Assembly (NCBI GenBank): GCA_964389025.1
Contig: CAYMCQ010000001.1
Span: forward strand, 82,336 to 146,335
Length of the DNA: 64,000 nucleotides
Source of the DNA: CAYMCQ01 sp964389025
GTDB lineage: Bacteria > Verrucomicrobiota > Verrucomicrobiia > Limisphaerales > CAYMCQ01
Direction: 5' to 3'
The position numbers were made by a program, and so were the translations under genes. The notes under the pieces were generated by a model, which saw nothing but the letters and a program-made list of their open reading frames with translations, was not told where the DNA came from and made no database searches. Within the stretch, counting starts at the first letter, position 1. Every line of letters starts with the position of its first letter. Below, piece by piece: positions 17,227 to 25,081 of this stretch.

Positions 17227-18145
17227 GCGCCAGACGGTCGGGGAACTGCACGAATTGCAGCGGCTCATGGCGAAAGCCGTGATGCGTCCGTTGACGCCTG
17301 CCGCCAAGATGAATCCGCGCTGGACGGATGGCACTCCGGCCAGGAACGTCGTCGCCACTTTCATCAAGCCCAACGACCGACTGACTTCGTTTGAGCGTCT
17401 GCAACTTTACAATCGGCAATACTGGTTTCGCCTGCTCGATTGTTTTTACGAGGATTATCCGGGTTTGCGCGCCGTGTTGGGCGACCGCAAATTCTCCCGC
17501 GTCGCACAGGAGTATTTGTCGGAGTGTCCGTCAGTCTCGTTCACCATGCGCAATCTTGGACAATTCTTGGTTCGCTTCATCGAATCACATCCCAAACTCG
17601 TTGCTCCTGAAAACCAACTGGCGCTCGACATGGCGCGGTTGGAATGGGCGCATATCGAAGCGTTTGATAATGCCGCCGAGACTCCGATCACCGCGGACGA
17701 TATGCTCGACGCCAATCCGCAAACGCTGCGCCTGCAATTGCAGCCCTATCTCACGCTGCTCCGGCTCAACTATCCACTCGATGATTTCCTAATCGCCGTG
17801 CGGCACGGTCAAGGGCTGCGCCATGAAGCCAGCAACGCAATGGAAAATCAGCGCAAGCGTTCGCCGAATAAGTCGAAGAGTTTTCAGCGCTCCAAGGCCA
17901 TTTATCTTGCCGTGCATCGCCATCGGAATTCGGTTTTTTACAAACGGTTGCGGCCCGATCAGTTCGCCCTGCTGACGGCATTGCGACAGGGAGCGTCGCT
18001 CGAAGAAGCGTTTGCAAAAGCTGTCGAATCCGGGAGCGCCGCAAGATTCCAACCGAAGCAAATTACGAAATGGTTTCAAGACTGGTCGGCACTCGGTTGG
18101 TTTTGCCACCGAGGCGAGGCGACATCGAAACGAAAACCGCGCTGA
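17171..18145 (+). CDS. bufC: DUF2063 (HvfC/BufC-type) peptide-modification partner
   Basis: A 324-residue protein starting MKRSKPTNLS from the ATG inside bufB. The N-terminal 100 residues match DUF2063: LHELQRLMAKAVMRPL, LTSFERLQLYNRQYWFRLLD, EDYPGLRAVLGDRKF, YLSECPSVSFTMRNLG. Known partners of MNIO enzymes with this domain bind the precursor and deliver it to the enzyme. The C-terminal part is helical and ends with a basic tail. A longer start at 17066 is open but lies deep in bufB with no family similarity. The 56-base overlap supports a fixed complex with BufB. Confidence 0.85.
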   Translation: MKRSKPTNLSSRPNPSPSKRQTVGELHELQRLMAKAVMRPLTPAAKMNPRWTDGTPARNVVATFIKPNDRLTSFERLQLYNRQYWFRLLDCFYEDYPGLRAVLGDRKFSRVAQEYLSECPSVSFTMRNLGQFLVRFIESHPKLVAPENQLALDMARLEWAHIEAFDNAAETPITADDMLDANPQTLRLQLQPYLTLLRLNYPLDDFLIAVRHGQGLRHEASNAMENQRKRSPNKSKSFQRSKAIYLAVHRHRNSVFYKRLRPDQFALLTALRQGASLEEAFAKAVESGSAARFQPKQITKWFQDWSALGWFCHRGEATSKRKPR

Positions 18146-18181
18146 TTGTCCGAAGTGAAAGAAAACTGTTAGAATAAATAT

Positions 18182-19108
18182 ATGAACATGAACCAAACAC
18201 AAACTCGACCGCTCCGAATCGCTCTGGCCGCCAATGCTGCCTTCTCGCTCACCAGCGCAGGATTGATGCTTTTCCTGCCTTCATTGGTCGGTGATTGGCT
18301 TGGCGTTCATACTCCACTGGTTCTCCAAGCTATCGCCGTTGGGCTGCTGGTCTTCGCGATGGACCTCCTTCATCAAGCAACGCGGTCTCGTATGGCGACT
18401 TGGCGTGCCCTGTATGCGAGTGCCGGAGATTTTGCTTGGGTCGCCGCCACGGCCGTTTTGCTTACGTTGTTTCCACGAAGTCTATCGGTCGAAGGCAACA
18501 CGCTTGTCGTTGGAGTTGCTGTTGTCGTGGGTGCTTTTGGCTTGTGGCAACTTTGGGCCGCCGGACGAGCGCATCAGCCACAGGCGGACGCTCAATATCG
18601 ACATTGCATTATTGTCAGCGTCAACGCGCCCGCCGCCGCGATGTGGCAAGTGATTGAGCGAATCGGTGACATTCAGCGCTACATGCCATCGTTGAAAAGC
18701 TCAGAACTATTGGGCGGCAAAGGACCAGGCGTTGGTGCTGTGAGGCAATGCGAGGATCGCTCAGGGAAGCGTTGGGCTGAGGAGTGCGTTGGATTCCAAG
18801 CTGGCGAGAGTTTCATCGTCCGTTTCTTGTCGGAAGCCCCTGACTTTCCATTCCCGGCGAGCCGTATGACTGGCGGCTGGAAAGTCACGCCTGCCGGGAG
18901 CGGCGCTGAGGTCATGGTCTGGTGGGAACTCGATCCGAAACCGAAATTTCTCGCGCCAATCCTTCTTCCCATCCTTGCATTCCAGGCCGACCGCGATTTT
19001 CCAAAGGTCATTCAAAGCATGGCACGAGATGCGGTGGGCCATCGGGACGATGCGGTTGCCTTACGAGATTCAAAAATCGTGAGCCAACTCCTGCCAAGGT
19101 TTTGCTGA
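18182..19108 (+). CDS. Four-helix membrane region fused to an SRPBCC domain
   Basis: A 308-residue protein. Residues 10-130 contain four hydrophobic helices (AALANAAFSLTSAGL-like start, VLQAIAVGLLVFAMDLLHQ, GDFAWVAATAVLLTLF, VVGVAVVVGAFGLWQLW). Residues 140-280 form an SRPBCC/polyketide-cyclase-like domain (SVNAPAAAMWQVIERIGDIQRYMPSLK, GVGAVRQCED). SRPBCC domains bind hydrophobic ligands; here the ligand is unknown. It follows bufC after 36 bases and might belong to the operon, but AT-rich sequence between them could equally hold a promoter. It has a DoxX-sized membrane part, but no DoxX motif was recognised. Confidence 0.65.
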   Translation: MNMNQTQTRPLRIALAANAAFSLTSAGLMLFLPSLVGDWLGVHTPLVLQAIAVGLLVFAMDLLHQATRSRMATWRALYASAGDFAWVAATAVLLTLFPRSLSVEGNTLVVGVAVVVGAFGLWQLWAAGRAHQPQADAQYRHCIIVSVNAPAAAMWQVIERIGDIQRYMPSLKSSELLGGKGPGVGAVRQCEDRSGKRWAEECVGFQAGESFIVRFLSEAPDFPFPASRMTGGWKVTPAGSGAEVMVWWELDPKPKFLAPILLPILAFQADRDFPKVIQSMARDAVGHRDDAVALRDSKIVSQLLPRFC

Positions 19109-19152
19109 AACGCTTGCACCCGCTTATGACACGCCAAAGACTTATTCGATTT

Positions 19153-19749
19153 ATGATCACTCGACTCCTCTCAATTCTCCTCCTCGGCGCTGCGCTGGCA
19201 CATGCCGAAACCAACTCCACGCCACTCAAAGTTGGCGATTCAATTCCCGACGTGAAGCTGCGCACGGAGGACGACAAGGAAGTCAGTCTGCGCAAGCTGG
19301 TTTCGGAAAAGCCGACTGTGCTGATTTTCTATCGCGGGGGCTGGTGTCCCTTTTGCAACCGGCAATTACAGTCGCTGGCCGGGATCGAAGACGACTTGAA
19401 CAAGGCCGGAGTGCAGTTGCTCGCCATCAGCATGGACCAGCCGAGCAAGCTGAAGGCGACGCCCGACCGCGAAAAGCTCCACTATCGTCTGCTCTCCGAC
19501 AGCGACGCAGCGGCAGCGACGGCGTTTGGCATCGCCTTCAAGGTGGACGACAAGACCGTGGAGAAATACAAGGGTTACGGCATCAACCTCGATGCTGCAT
19601 CAGGCAAAGACCATCATATCCTGCCGCACCCGGCGGTGTTCGTCGCGGACACGAGTGGCAAGATTCGCTTCGCCCACGTCAATCCTGACTACAAGGTGCG
19701 CCTTGAACCTAAAGAGATTCTAAAGGCGGCGCAGGCGGCAGGACGCTGA
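19153..19749 (+). CDS. Exported peroxiredoxin-like (AhpC/TSA) protein
   Basis: A 198-residue protein with signal peptide MITRLLSILLLGAALAHA and an AhpC/TSA domain. The redox motif is FYRGGWCPFCNRQLQSL, a CxxC in place of the single peroxidatic Cys of classical enzymes. KYKGYGINLDAASG and HPAVFVADTSGKIRF are typical of peroxiredoxin-like proteins of this subtype. It is predicted to reduce peroxides or disulfides in the periplasm. The ATG at 19153 was chosen over an ATG at 19126 and a longer frame because it starts the signal peptide. The next gene begins directly after the stop codon. Confidence 0.8.
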   Translation: MITRLLSILLLGAALAHAETNSTPLKVGDSIPDVKLRTEDDKEVSLRKLVSEKPTVLIFYRGGWCPFCNRQLQSLAGIEDDLNKAGVQLLAISMDQPSKLKATPDREKLHYRLLSDSDAAAATAFGIAFKVDDKTVEKYKGYGINLDAASGKDHHILPHPAVFVADTSGKIRFAHVNPDYKVRLEPKEILKAAQAAGR

Positions 19750-20019
19750 ATGAAACAAACGCTCCGGCTCGCATTGCAGCCCGCGGTAGTCAAACGCGCC
19801 CTCAAATACGCCATCGTGGTCGGGGCGGTTCTCATCGCCATCAATCATGGCGATGCGATCATGCGCGGCGACGTGCCGCCCGCCCGGCTGTTTCGCATGG
19901 GCCTCACCGCGCTCGTGCCTTACGTGGTTTCGACTCTCTCCAGCGTTGGGGCAATGCGCGAAATCGGGAATAACTCATCCAACTCGAATGTCTCAACACC
20001 GTTGAACCGACATCCATGA
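19750..20019 (+). CDS. NrtS-like small membrane protein
   Basis: An 89-residue protein with two hydrophobic helices: ALKYAIVVGAVLIAINHGDAIM and GLTALVPYVVSTLSSVGAM. The INHGD motif after helix 1 and the LVPYVVST motif in helix 2 match the small NrtS nitrate/nitrite transport family. The start abuts the previous stop, and the last four bases overlap the DUF5069 gene (ATGA). Its C-terminal tail is polar and low complexity. A transport role here is inferred by family only; there is no nitrate-assimilation gene nearby. Confidence 0.7.
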   Translation: MKQTLRLALQPAVVKRALKYAIVVGAVLIAINHGDAIMRGDVPPARLFRMGLTALVPYVVSTLSSVGAMREIGNNSSNSNVSTPLNRHP

Positions 20020-20465
20020 ACGCAAACCTGAAACTCCTCGCCAAAGACCTCACCAAAGAATATCCCCGCAGTCCGCGTGACACGCTCGCGGGTTACGTCA
20101 TCGCCGCGCGGATGCTGGACAAGTGTCGTGCCGTCCTTGCGGAAACGGCGGGCGAATACCATTTCAATTGTCCGCTCGATAATCAGTTCCTTGGGTTTAC
20201 TGGCATCCATGCCGAGGAGTTCAAAGCGCTCGTCGCCACCGGCGCAACGGACGCGGAGATCGCCGCTTGGATTGAGCAACATTCCAAGATTAAAGAGCGA
20301 CCCGAGATCGTGGCTTGGAACAACAAGCTCCGCGCCACACGTCCGTGTGACATGCCGATTGAGTTGCAGCAGTTTCTCGAAGACTACATTCCCAAAGTCG
20401 TGCCGAAGAACCGTCCGGTTTACGTGTGGTTCGACGTTTACGACCTGGAAGAAGGGCGAATTTGA
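20016..20465 (+). CDS. DUF5069 domain-containing protein
   Basis: A 149-residue cytoplasmic protein. DUF5069 signatures: SPRDTLAGYVIAARMLDKCRA, GEYHFNCPLDNQFLGFTG, and repeated short helices with a W at ATDAEIAAWIEQH. No catalytic role has been assigned to this family to my knowledge. It overlaps the NrtS-like gene by four bases. A second, diverged DUF5069 gene lies at 32696 (GGYAMLPRVLDKARA, GDYKFGNPMDQHFFAFT), so the region holds two paralogues, each in a run of redox-related genes. Confidence 0.75.
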   Translation: MNANLKLLAKDLTKEYPRSPRDTLAGYVIAARMLDKCRAVLAETAGEYHFNCPLDNQFLGFTGIHAEEFKALVATGATDAEIAAWIEQHSKIKERPEIVAWNNKLRATRPCDMPIELQQFLEDYIPKVVPKNRPVYVWFDVYDLEEGRI

Positions 20466-20608
20466 ACAACGACCATGCTGAACAACACCCCACCTTTTCA
20501 CGGCGTCGGTCCGCTTCCTCATAGGAACAATCCCCACCTCCTCGGCGGGCCGGCGTCCGTGGTTTTTCATCAAGGCTCGATTTCAACACACCAACTGGAG
20601 AAACATAA

Positions 20609-21538
20609 TTGAAACGGCAAACGCAACGCAAACCAACCATCTCCGGGCCACCGCCAAAGCGTGTCGGCATCATCGGAGGCAGCGGGCTTTACCAAATCGA
20701 GGGTCTGATGAAACAAAAGTGGATGCGCGTGAAGACGCCGTTCGGTCCGCCCTCCGACGAACTGCTCACCGGGGAAATCGCCGGACGCGAAGTGGTGTTC
20801 TTGCCGCGCCACGGTCGCAGTCATCACCTTCTGCCAAGCGAGTTAAACCATCGAGCGAACATCTGGGCGATGAAGAAGCTCGGCGTGGCGTGGATCGTCA
20901 GCGTCAGCGCCGTCGGATCGCTGCAAAGCCGGTATCGCCCGCGCGACATCGTGTTCGTGAACCAGTTTGTGGACCGCACCAAGAAATCCGCCGAACATAC
21001 GTTCTTTGGCCGGGGCATCGTGGCGCATGTCGCGTTTGCGCATCCTGTGTGTGACGAGTTGCGAAGGACGCTAATGCGCAGCGCGCGTGCTCTGAAGGCC
21101 CGCATTCACGACGGCGGCACTTATGTGAACATGGAAGGACCGGCCTTCAGCACGCAGGCCGAATCCATTCTGAATCACCGAGCAGGCCACGCGGTTATCG
21201 GCATGACAAATCTGGGTGAGGCGCGGTGCGCCCGTGAAGCCGAAATTGCCTACGCCACGATGGCGATGGTCACGGATTACGACGCGTGGAAGCCGAATGA
21301 AGCGCACGTCACGGTGGACCTCGTGATCGAAAATTTCCGGCGCAACGCCGAGCAGGCCAAAGCCATCCTCGCACACGCCATCCCACGTATCGCGCACGAG
21401 GAGACGTGTTCGTGTCACGAGTCGCTGTCCCAAGCGATCCTGACGCCACCACATGCCTGGCCGAAGCGCGTGCGAGCGGATTTGTCGCCGTTGCTCAAAC
21501 TCGTAATCGCGCGGCAACGCAACGGCGGCGCACATTGA
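20609..21538 (+). CDS. mtnP: S-methyl-5'-thioadenosine phosphorylase
   Basis: A 309-residue purine nucleoside phosphorylase family protein. Motifs: GIIGGSGLYQIEGL, TPFGPPSDELLTGE, FLPRHGRSHHLLPSELNHRANIWAMK, SVSAVGSL, TFFGRGIVAHV, GTYVNMEGPAFSTQAES, VIGMTNLGEARCAREAEI and MVTDYDAWK. It releases adenine from 5'-methylthioadenosine. In this neighbourhood it could also act on the 5'-deoxyadenosyl arsenical made by ArsS, the adenine-removal step of arsenosugar synthesis (inference). TTG start at 20609 with GGAG at 20597-20600 ahead of it. A strong GC hairpin begins right after the stop codon. Confidence 0.88.
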   Translation: MKRQTQRKPTISGPPPKRVGIIGGSGLYQIEGLMKQKWMRVKTPFGPPSDELLTGEIAGREVVFLPRHGRSHHLLPSELNHRANIWAMKKLGVAWIVSVSAVGSLQSRYRPRDIVFVNQFVDRTKKSAEHTFFGRGIVAHVAFAHPVCDELRRTLMRSARALKARIHDGGTYVNMEGPAFSTQAESILNHRAGHAVIGMTNLGEARCAREAEIAYATMAMVTDYDAWKPNEAHVTVDLVIENFRRNAEQAKAILAHAIPRIAHEETCSCHESLSQAILTPPHAWPKRVRADLSPLLKLVIARQRNGGAH

Positions 21539-21559
21539 CGGCGGGCGAAACGCCCGCCG
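21539..21559 (+). terminator. GC-rich hairpin after mtnP
   Basis: Perfect 9-bp arms CGGCGGGCG (21539-21547) and CGCCCGCCG (21551-21559) with an AAA loop sit immediately after the mtnP stop. No T-tract follows, so it is either a Rho-independent-like stall, an RNA-end stabiliser or a REP-type element. The next gene starts only 12 bases later. Confidence 0.5.
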
Positions 21560-21570
21560 CAACAAGTTCG

Positions 21571-21909
21571 ATGAAAACGAAGGAGCGCATCAGAAACGCC
21601 TGCGGCATCCTTTGCCGGAAATACGCGGAGCAGTATGTGGTGTTGCACGGGAATCTCTCGCGCTTCACCGGGCTGCTGATCATGCTCAACGTCACGCTGT
21701 TCTTTGTGGGCGGGGCGGTCATTCACGAGGGCTACTACTACACGTTTTACTCGCTCGGATTGCTTGCAGCGGTCGAGGCCCTGTTGATTATTCCGCACGG
21801 ACTTTTTGACCGGCTCTGGTTCTACGCGCTGACGCTTCTCATCGAAGCCGTCGCCCTTTACTTCTTCACCAGCAGCGTTTGGTATTGGGTTTCCACCCAC
21901 CGCAACTGA
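21571..21909 (+). CDS. Small membrane protein of unknown function
   Basis: A 112-residue protein starting MKTKERIRNACGILC. Three hydrophobic helices are visible: FTGLLIMLNVTLFFVGGAVI, YYYTFYSLGLLAAVEALLII and FYALTLLIEAVALYFFTSSV. No motif ties it to a known family. It lies 12 bases after the mtnP hairpin, so it may be read through from the same transcript. A longer frame (start 21406) overlaps mtnP and is not supported by any similarity. Confidence 0.5.
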   Translation: MKTKERIRNACGILCRKYAEQYVVLHGNLSRFTGLLIMLNVTLFFVGGAVIHEGYYYTFYSLGLLAAVEALLIIPHGLFDRLWFYALTLLIEAVALYFFTSSVWYWVSTHRN

Positions 21910-22041
21910 CCCCCTCAAGCAGCTTCAGAACTCCCCGGAATATCGCTACGTATTGGTCGCTCTTAACAATGAGGGGCGGACACGCGCAGCGAGAGCTGCC
22001 GGGCGACGCCTCGACCGTGAACAAAAACGTCAAAATTCAAC

Positions 22042-22353
22042 ATGCCAAATAACCATCGCACTCACCGGACAACCAAACCATCCGCCGCCAAAAGTTTGCG
22101 CGAAGTCGAATTTCGCTTCGAGTCGCCTACCGCAAAGAGCGTCCACCTGGCTGGCGACTTCAACGAGTGGGCGACCAACAGCCTGCCCCTGCGCAAAGAA
22201 TCTCCCGGTCAATGGCGGGCGCGCGTGCCGCTCACGCCCGGACCGCATCAATACCGCTTCGTCGTGGACGGCCTTTGGGTGGACGACCCGACCGCCTGCC
22301 GTCACGCGGACAATCCTTTCGGCTCATGCAATTGCGAGATTCTGGTGCAGTGA
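22042..22353 (+). CDS. Stand-alone CBM48/AMPK-type glycogen-binding protein
   Basis: A 103-residue protein almost entirely made of an E-set CBM48 domain: VEFRFESPTAKSVHLAGDFNEW, LPLRKESPGQWRARVPLTPG, HQYRFVVDGLWVDDPTA, and a Cys-containing end GSCNCEILVQ. Such domains bind glycogen or other alpha-glucans and are used as targeting or regulatory subunits (as in AMPK beta). The N-terminal 20 residues are basic and probably unstructured. No glycogen enzyme lies nearby, so its partner is unknown. Confidence 0.8.
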   Translation: MPNNHRTHRTTKPSAAKSLREVEFRFESPTAKSVHLAGDFNEWATNSLPLRKESPGQWRARVPLTPGPHQYRFVVDGLWVDDPTACRHADNPFGSCNCEILVQ

Positions 22354-22408
22354 ACGCCAGGTAATGGAAGACGAAAGCTGAAGTCCGCCACCCCCACCAG
22401 CGCTTCCC

Positions 22409-22873
22409 ATGAATCCGCCGCCAAAGCTCGTGTTCGTTTACAATGCTGATGACGGCCTCTTCAACGCCATCGCAGCCACGGCCCACCGGATTTTTTCACC
22501 CGCAACGTATGAATGTTCGCTCTGCCTCTATACGTATAGCGTTCGGGGAATGCACCGGGAGTGGAAACACTTTCTCGAATCGCTCGGATGTTCGTTGGTA
22601 TTTTATTACCGTCAGGAGTTTCGCGCCGCTTATCCGCAGCGGGACATCCGCCTGCCCGCCGTGTTGGTGGACCAAGGCAACGGCCTGGAGTTGCTGATCG
22701 AGTCCGACGAAATCAAAGCTTGTGGCAACCTTGAGGAACTGATGCTGTTCACGCGCCGGAAAGTTGAATGGGCTTGCCCCGGGTTGGCCACCAACCGGGC
22801 CAAACCAACAGGTGACGGCGCAGAGCGTCAACTTGACCGCAATATCTCGCGAACTGGCGTCTCTCACCTGTGA
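22409..22873 (+). CDS. Conserved hypothetical protein
   Basis: A 154-residue cytoplasmic protein. The first 120 residues look folded and conserved in style: KLVFVYNADDGLFNAIAATAHRIFSP, YECSLCLYTYSVRGMHREWKHFLESL, FYYRQEFRAAYP, LPAVLVDQGNGLELLIES. The C-x2-C in SLCLY is absent (only C-x-L-C), so metal binding is unclear. The last 30 residues look like read-through. It ends one base before a long open frame containing the ECF gene. No function assigned. Confidence 0.55.
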   Translation: MNPPPKLVFVYNADDGLFNAIAATAHRIFSPATYECSLCLYTYSVRGMHREWKHFLESLGCSLVFYYRQEFRAAYPQRDIRLPAVLVDQGNGLELLIESDEIKACGNLEELMLFTRRKVEWACPGLATNRAKPTGDGAERQLDRNISRTGVSHL

Positions 22874-22951
22874 GTGCCGACATTTGCACAAGCCATCGCC
22901 GCCCGTGAAACGGCTTTCCAGTTTCGCACCGCAGCCCTATTATTTCGAGCG

Positions 22952-23590
22952 ATGAGCGAAGAACTGACGGCGGCGACCTCGCCACGGGAAACGGCACGAC
23001 GAGCCGTGTCCCCTCCCGCCTCACGCTTGTCCGACCCCAAGACCTGGGTTGAGGAGCACGGCAACTATCTTTTCCGCTACGCGCTCATTCGCGTCCGCAA
23101 TGAAACCGTCGCGGAAGACCTCGTGCAGGACACTTTGCTGGCGGCATTTCAAGGCAAGGAGCGCTTCTCCGGCCAATCCACCGAGCGCAGTTGGCTGACC
23201 GGGATTCTCAAGCACAAGGTGCTTGATCACTTTCGCCGCCAAGCCCGCGAGCGCACCGTCAACGCGGACGATTCAATGCCCGAAGAACTGGAGGGTCGCT
23301 TCGATGACCTCGGCCTGTGGAAACACGAGCCGGAGTCCGGCCCAACGGATTGGGGCGCGGATGCCGCTGGCCTGATGCAACGCAAGGAATTCATGGCGGC
23401 CCTCAAGCTGTGCATTTCCAAACTGCCGCCGCGCTGTGCGGATGCCTTTGTGATGCGCGAGATGGAAGCGACCGATTCCGACCGCATCCAGGAATTATTG
23501 GGCGTCAGTCCCTCAAATTTTTGGGTGTTGTTGCATCGGGCGCGGATGCAACTGCGGCTCTGTCTGGAGCAAAACTGGCTGAAACACTGA
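22952..23590 (+). CDS. ECF-type sigma factor (TIGR02943-like)
   Basis: A 212-residue sigma-70 family protein starting MSEELTAATS. Region 2: VEEHGNYLFRYALIRVRNETVAEDLVQDTLLAAFQ, then FSGQSTERSWLTGILKHKVLDHFRRQAR. Region 4: LPPRCADAFVMREMEATDSDRIQELLGVSPSNFWVLLHRAR, with the SNFWVLLHRAR pattern characteristic of this subgroup. An upstream in-frame GTG would add 26 residues and overlap nothing, but the ATG fits family length better. The zinc anti-sigma-like gene follows after 16 bases. The regulon is unknown. Confidence 0.88.
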   Translation: MSEELTAATSPRETARRAVSPPASRLSDPKTWVEEHGNYLFRYALIRVRNETVAEDLVQDTLLAAFQGKERFSGQSTERSWLTGILKHKVLDHFRRQARERTVNADDSMPEELEGRFDDLGLWKHEPESGPTDWGADAAGLMQRKEFMAALKLCISKLPPRCADAFVMREMEATDSDRIQELLGVSPSNFWVLLHRARMQLRLCLEQNWLKH

Positions 23591-23606
23591 CCGGAGACAA
23601 ATCGCC

Positions 23607-23918
23607 ATGTCTTTGAATCCTCTCCAGAAAGCCAATTACGCGATGATGCGCCTCATGGTCCGCGTGATGCCATCGTGCCGGGACATCTCCCAACTCATTT
23701 CCGATGGCATGGATCGCAATCTCCCGTTGCGAAAACGCCTGTCCATCCGGCTGCATGTGAGTATGTGTGGATTCTGCCACCGTTACGAAAAGCAGTTGCA
23801 CCTGTTGCGCGAGGGCGTCGGTCACTACGCCGATCCCGAAGCGAACGTCGTCGAGAAATCCCTCTCGCCCGCAGCCAAGGCGAAACTCGAAAAAGCGTTA
23901 GCGGACGAGGCGAAGTAG
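23607..23918 (+). CDS. Zinc-finger anti-sigma-like protein
   Basis: A 103-residue protein with the ZAS signature: a Cys near residue 24 (SCRDISQLISDGMDR) followed by IRLHVSMCGFCHRYEKQLHLLR, i.e. H-x3-C-x2-C, typical of zinc anti-sigma factors that release the sigma factor on oxidation or metal stress. There is no transmembrane helix, so it would act in the cytoplasm. It follows the ECF gene and should bind its product. It ends convergently with the TfoX-like gene 11 bases away. Confidence 0.85.
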   Translation: MSLNPLQKANYAMMRLMVRVMPSCRDISQLISDGMDRNLPLRKRLSIRLHVSMCGFCHRYEKQLHLLREGVGHYADPEANVVEKSLSPAAKAKLEKALADEAK

Positions 23919-23929
23919 CGAGACACAAC

Positions 23930-24277
23930 TCAGCTTTTCTTCCGCGCCGATTTCTTTGCGGTCGGGTTGTAGGCCAGCGCCAGTTCCAGCCAGAACGCTA
24001 GGTCCTTGTCCGACTTCAACCCTTCAAGCTCCACGAAGACGAATCCCCGCATCGGACGACCGGTGAAGTCCATTGGGCGGCATCCCTTTCGTGTGAGCGC
24101 GTCCTCGTAAGCCTCCGGGCCGATGCGCGCCATCAGCCGGTTCTTCTCGACGCCCACGCACATCTTGCCCTTCACCATGAAACACAGCCCGCCCATCATG
24201 CGCTTGGACTCATGCTTGATTCGCTTCGCGTCGAAGAACAAACGGACGCGCTGTTCGAGTAATTCGTCGTAGGCCAT
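23930..24277 (-). CDS. TfoX/Sxy N-terminal domain protein
   Basis: A 115-residue protein starting MAYDELLEQRVRLFF. TfoX-N signatures: KRMMGGLCFMVKGKMCVGV, RIGPEAYEDALTRKGCRPMDFTGRPMRGFVFVE. It ends with a basic tail, AKKSARKKS. Stand-alone TfoX-N proteins are common and their role outside competence regulation is unknown. A longer frame up to 24361 would overlap the next gene's end, so the ATG at 24277 is preferred. It is the last gene of a leftward series. Confidence 0.8.
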   Translation of the reverse strand: MAYDELLEQRVRLFFDAKRIKHESKRMMGGLCFMVKGKMCVGVEKNRLMARIGPEAYEDALTRKGCRPMDFTGRPMRGFVFVELEGLKSDKDLAFWLELALAYNPTAKKSARKKS

Positions 24278-24290
24278 AGCGGCTGCGTCG

Positions 24291-24716
24291 TTACCGATTG
24301 ACGATTTGAGGTTTTCCAAACCGGGAATGTATCCACCCGACAAGGACACCAAACACGGCAAATTGGATCAGGCCGACGATGCTCTCCACGGCCATCCAGT
24401 GGCCAACGGATGGCACTTGGTATTTGGCCGGCTCTGCGAGGGCGGGATAGCTCACGAAGAAAACCCCGGCCAACAAGCCGAACCGCAGCCCGCTTTTCCA
24501 GTCAGATGATTGCCGCGCACACAATGCGTAGAGATACGAGAGAATCCCGCCCTGCAACACCATGCTGAAGATGCCGAGGGCGAAAATCGGTTCGGGTCGC
24601 ATGAACGAGACAGCCGCGTAGTGCCCGCGATTCACGGCAAAATGCGACGTAGCCTGAACGGCAAAAGTGGCCACCATGTAGGCCAGCGTGGAAAGAATGT
24701 GCTGTTTCATGCTCAT
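24291..24716 (-). CDS. Four-helix membrane protein of unknown function
   Basis: A protein of about 141 residues (start MSMKQHILSTLAYMV at 24716; 146 residues from 24731). Four hydrophobic helices: HILSTLAYMVATFAVQATSH, FALGIFSMVLQGGILSYLYAL, GLRFGLLAGVFFVSYPALAE and IVGLIQFAVFGVLVGWIHS. The last helix pair with conserved-looking GHWMAVESIVGL suggests a real family, but I do not recognise it. It lies 14 bases from the TfoX-like gene and overlaps or abuts the NTF2-like gene upstream, so it belongs to the leftward operon. Confidence 0.55.
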   Translation of the reverse strand: MSMKQHILSTLAYMVATFAVQATSHFAVNRGHYAAVSFMRPEPIFALGIFSMVLQGGILSYLYALCARQSSDWKSGLRFGLLAGVFFVSYPALAEPAKYQVPSVGHWMAVESIVGLIQFAVFGVLVGWIHSRFGKPQIVNR

Positions 24717-24727
24717 TGCTCCGTGAC

Positions 24728-25081
24728 TCAAGCAGGCTTCATTTCAGGGAAAGCCCGCGCGTCGTAAAGCAACTCCGACGATTGCAGTTTGCCTTGCCGG
24801 AACTGAATCCGCTCCGCCATGCGGAATTTTCCTTGAAATGGTTTTGTGATGTTGAAGGTAAAAAACGACATCACCACGTCGCCTTTCTCGATCATCTCGA
24901 CATCTTCAAACCGGACATCGCAGTCGAACTGCTTGATGCCCGCCAGGAGTTCGTCTGCCGAATTGGCCTGCATGAGCGGGCCGCGAAAACGCAAGTCATC
25001 GCACATGAGACTGCGTTTCGTGTTCCAATCGTGCTTTTCCATTGCTGCATAATAGCGTTTCAGTATTTCGATGTTGCTCAT
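24728..25081 (-). CDS. NTF2/SnoaL-like protein
   Basis: A 117-residue protein of the NTF2-like cone fold: MSNIEILKRYYAAMEKHDWN at the start, then LRFRGPLMQANSADELLAGIKQF and the strand IEKGDVVMSFFTFNITKPF, ending RIQFRQGKLQSSELLYDAR. Members are small-molecule binding proteins or isomerases. Its start overlaps the end of the SRPBCC gene by four bases, so the two are coupled, a frequent pairing under ArsR control. The ligand is unknown. Confidence 0.8.
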   Translation of the reverse strand: MSNIEILKRYYAAMEKHDWNTKRSLMCDDLRFRGPLMQANSADELLAGIKQFDCDVRFEDVEMIEKGDVVMSFFTFNITKPFQGKFRMAERIQFRQGKLQSSELLYDARAFPEMKPA

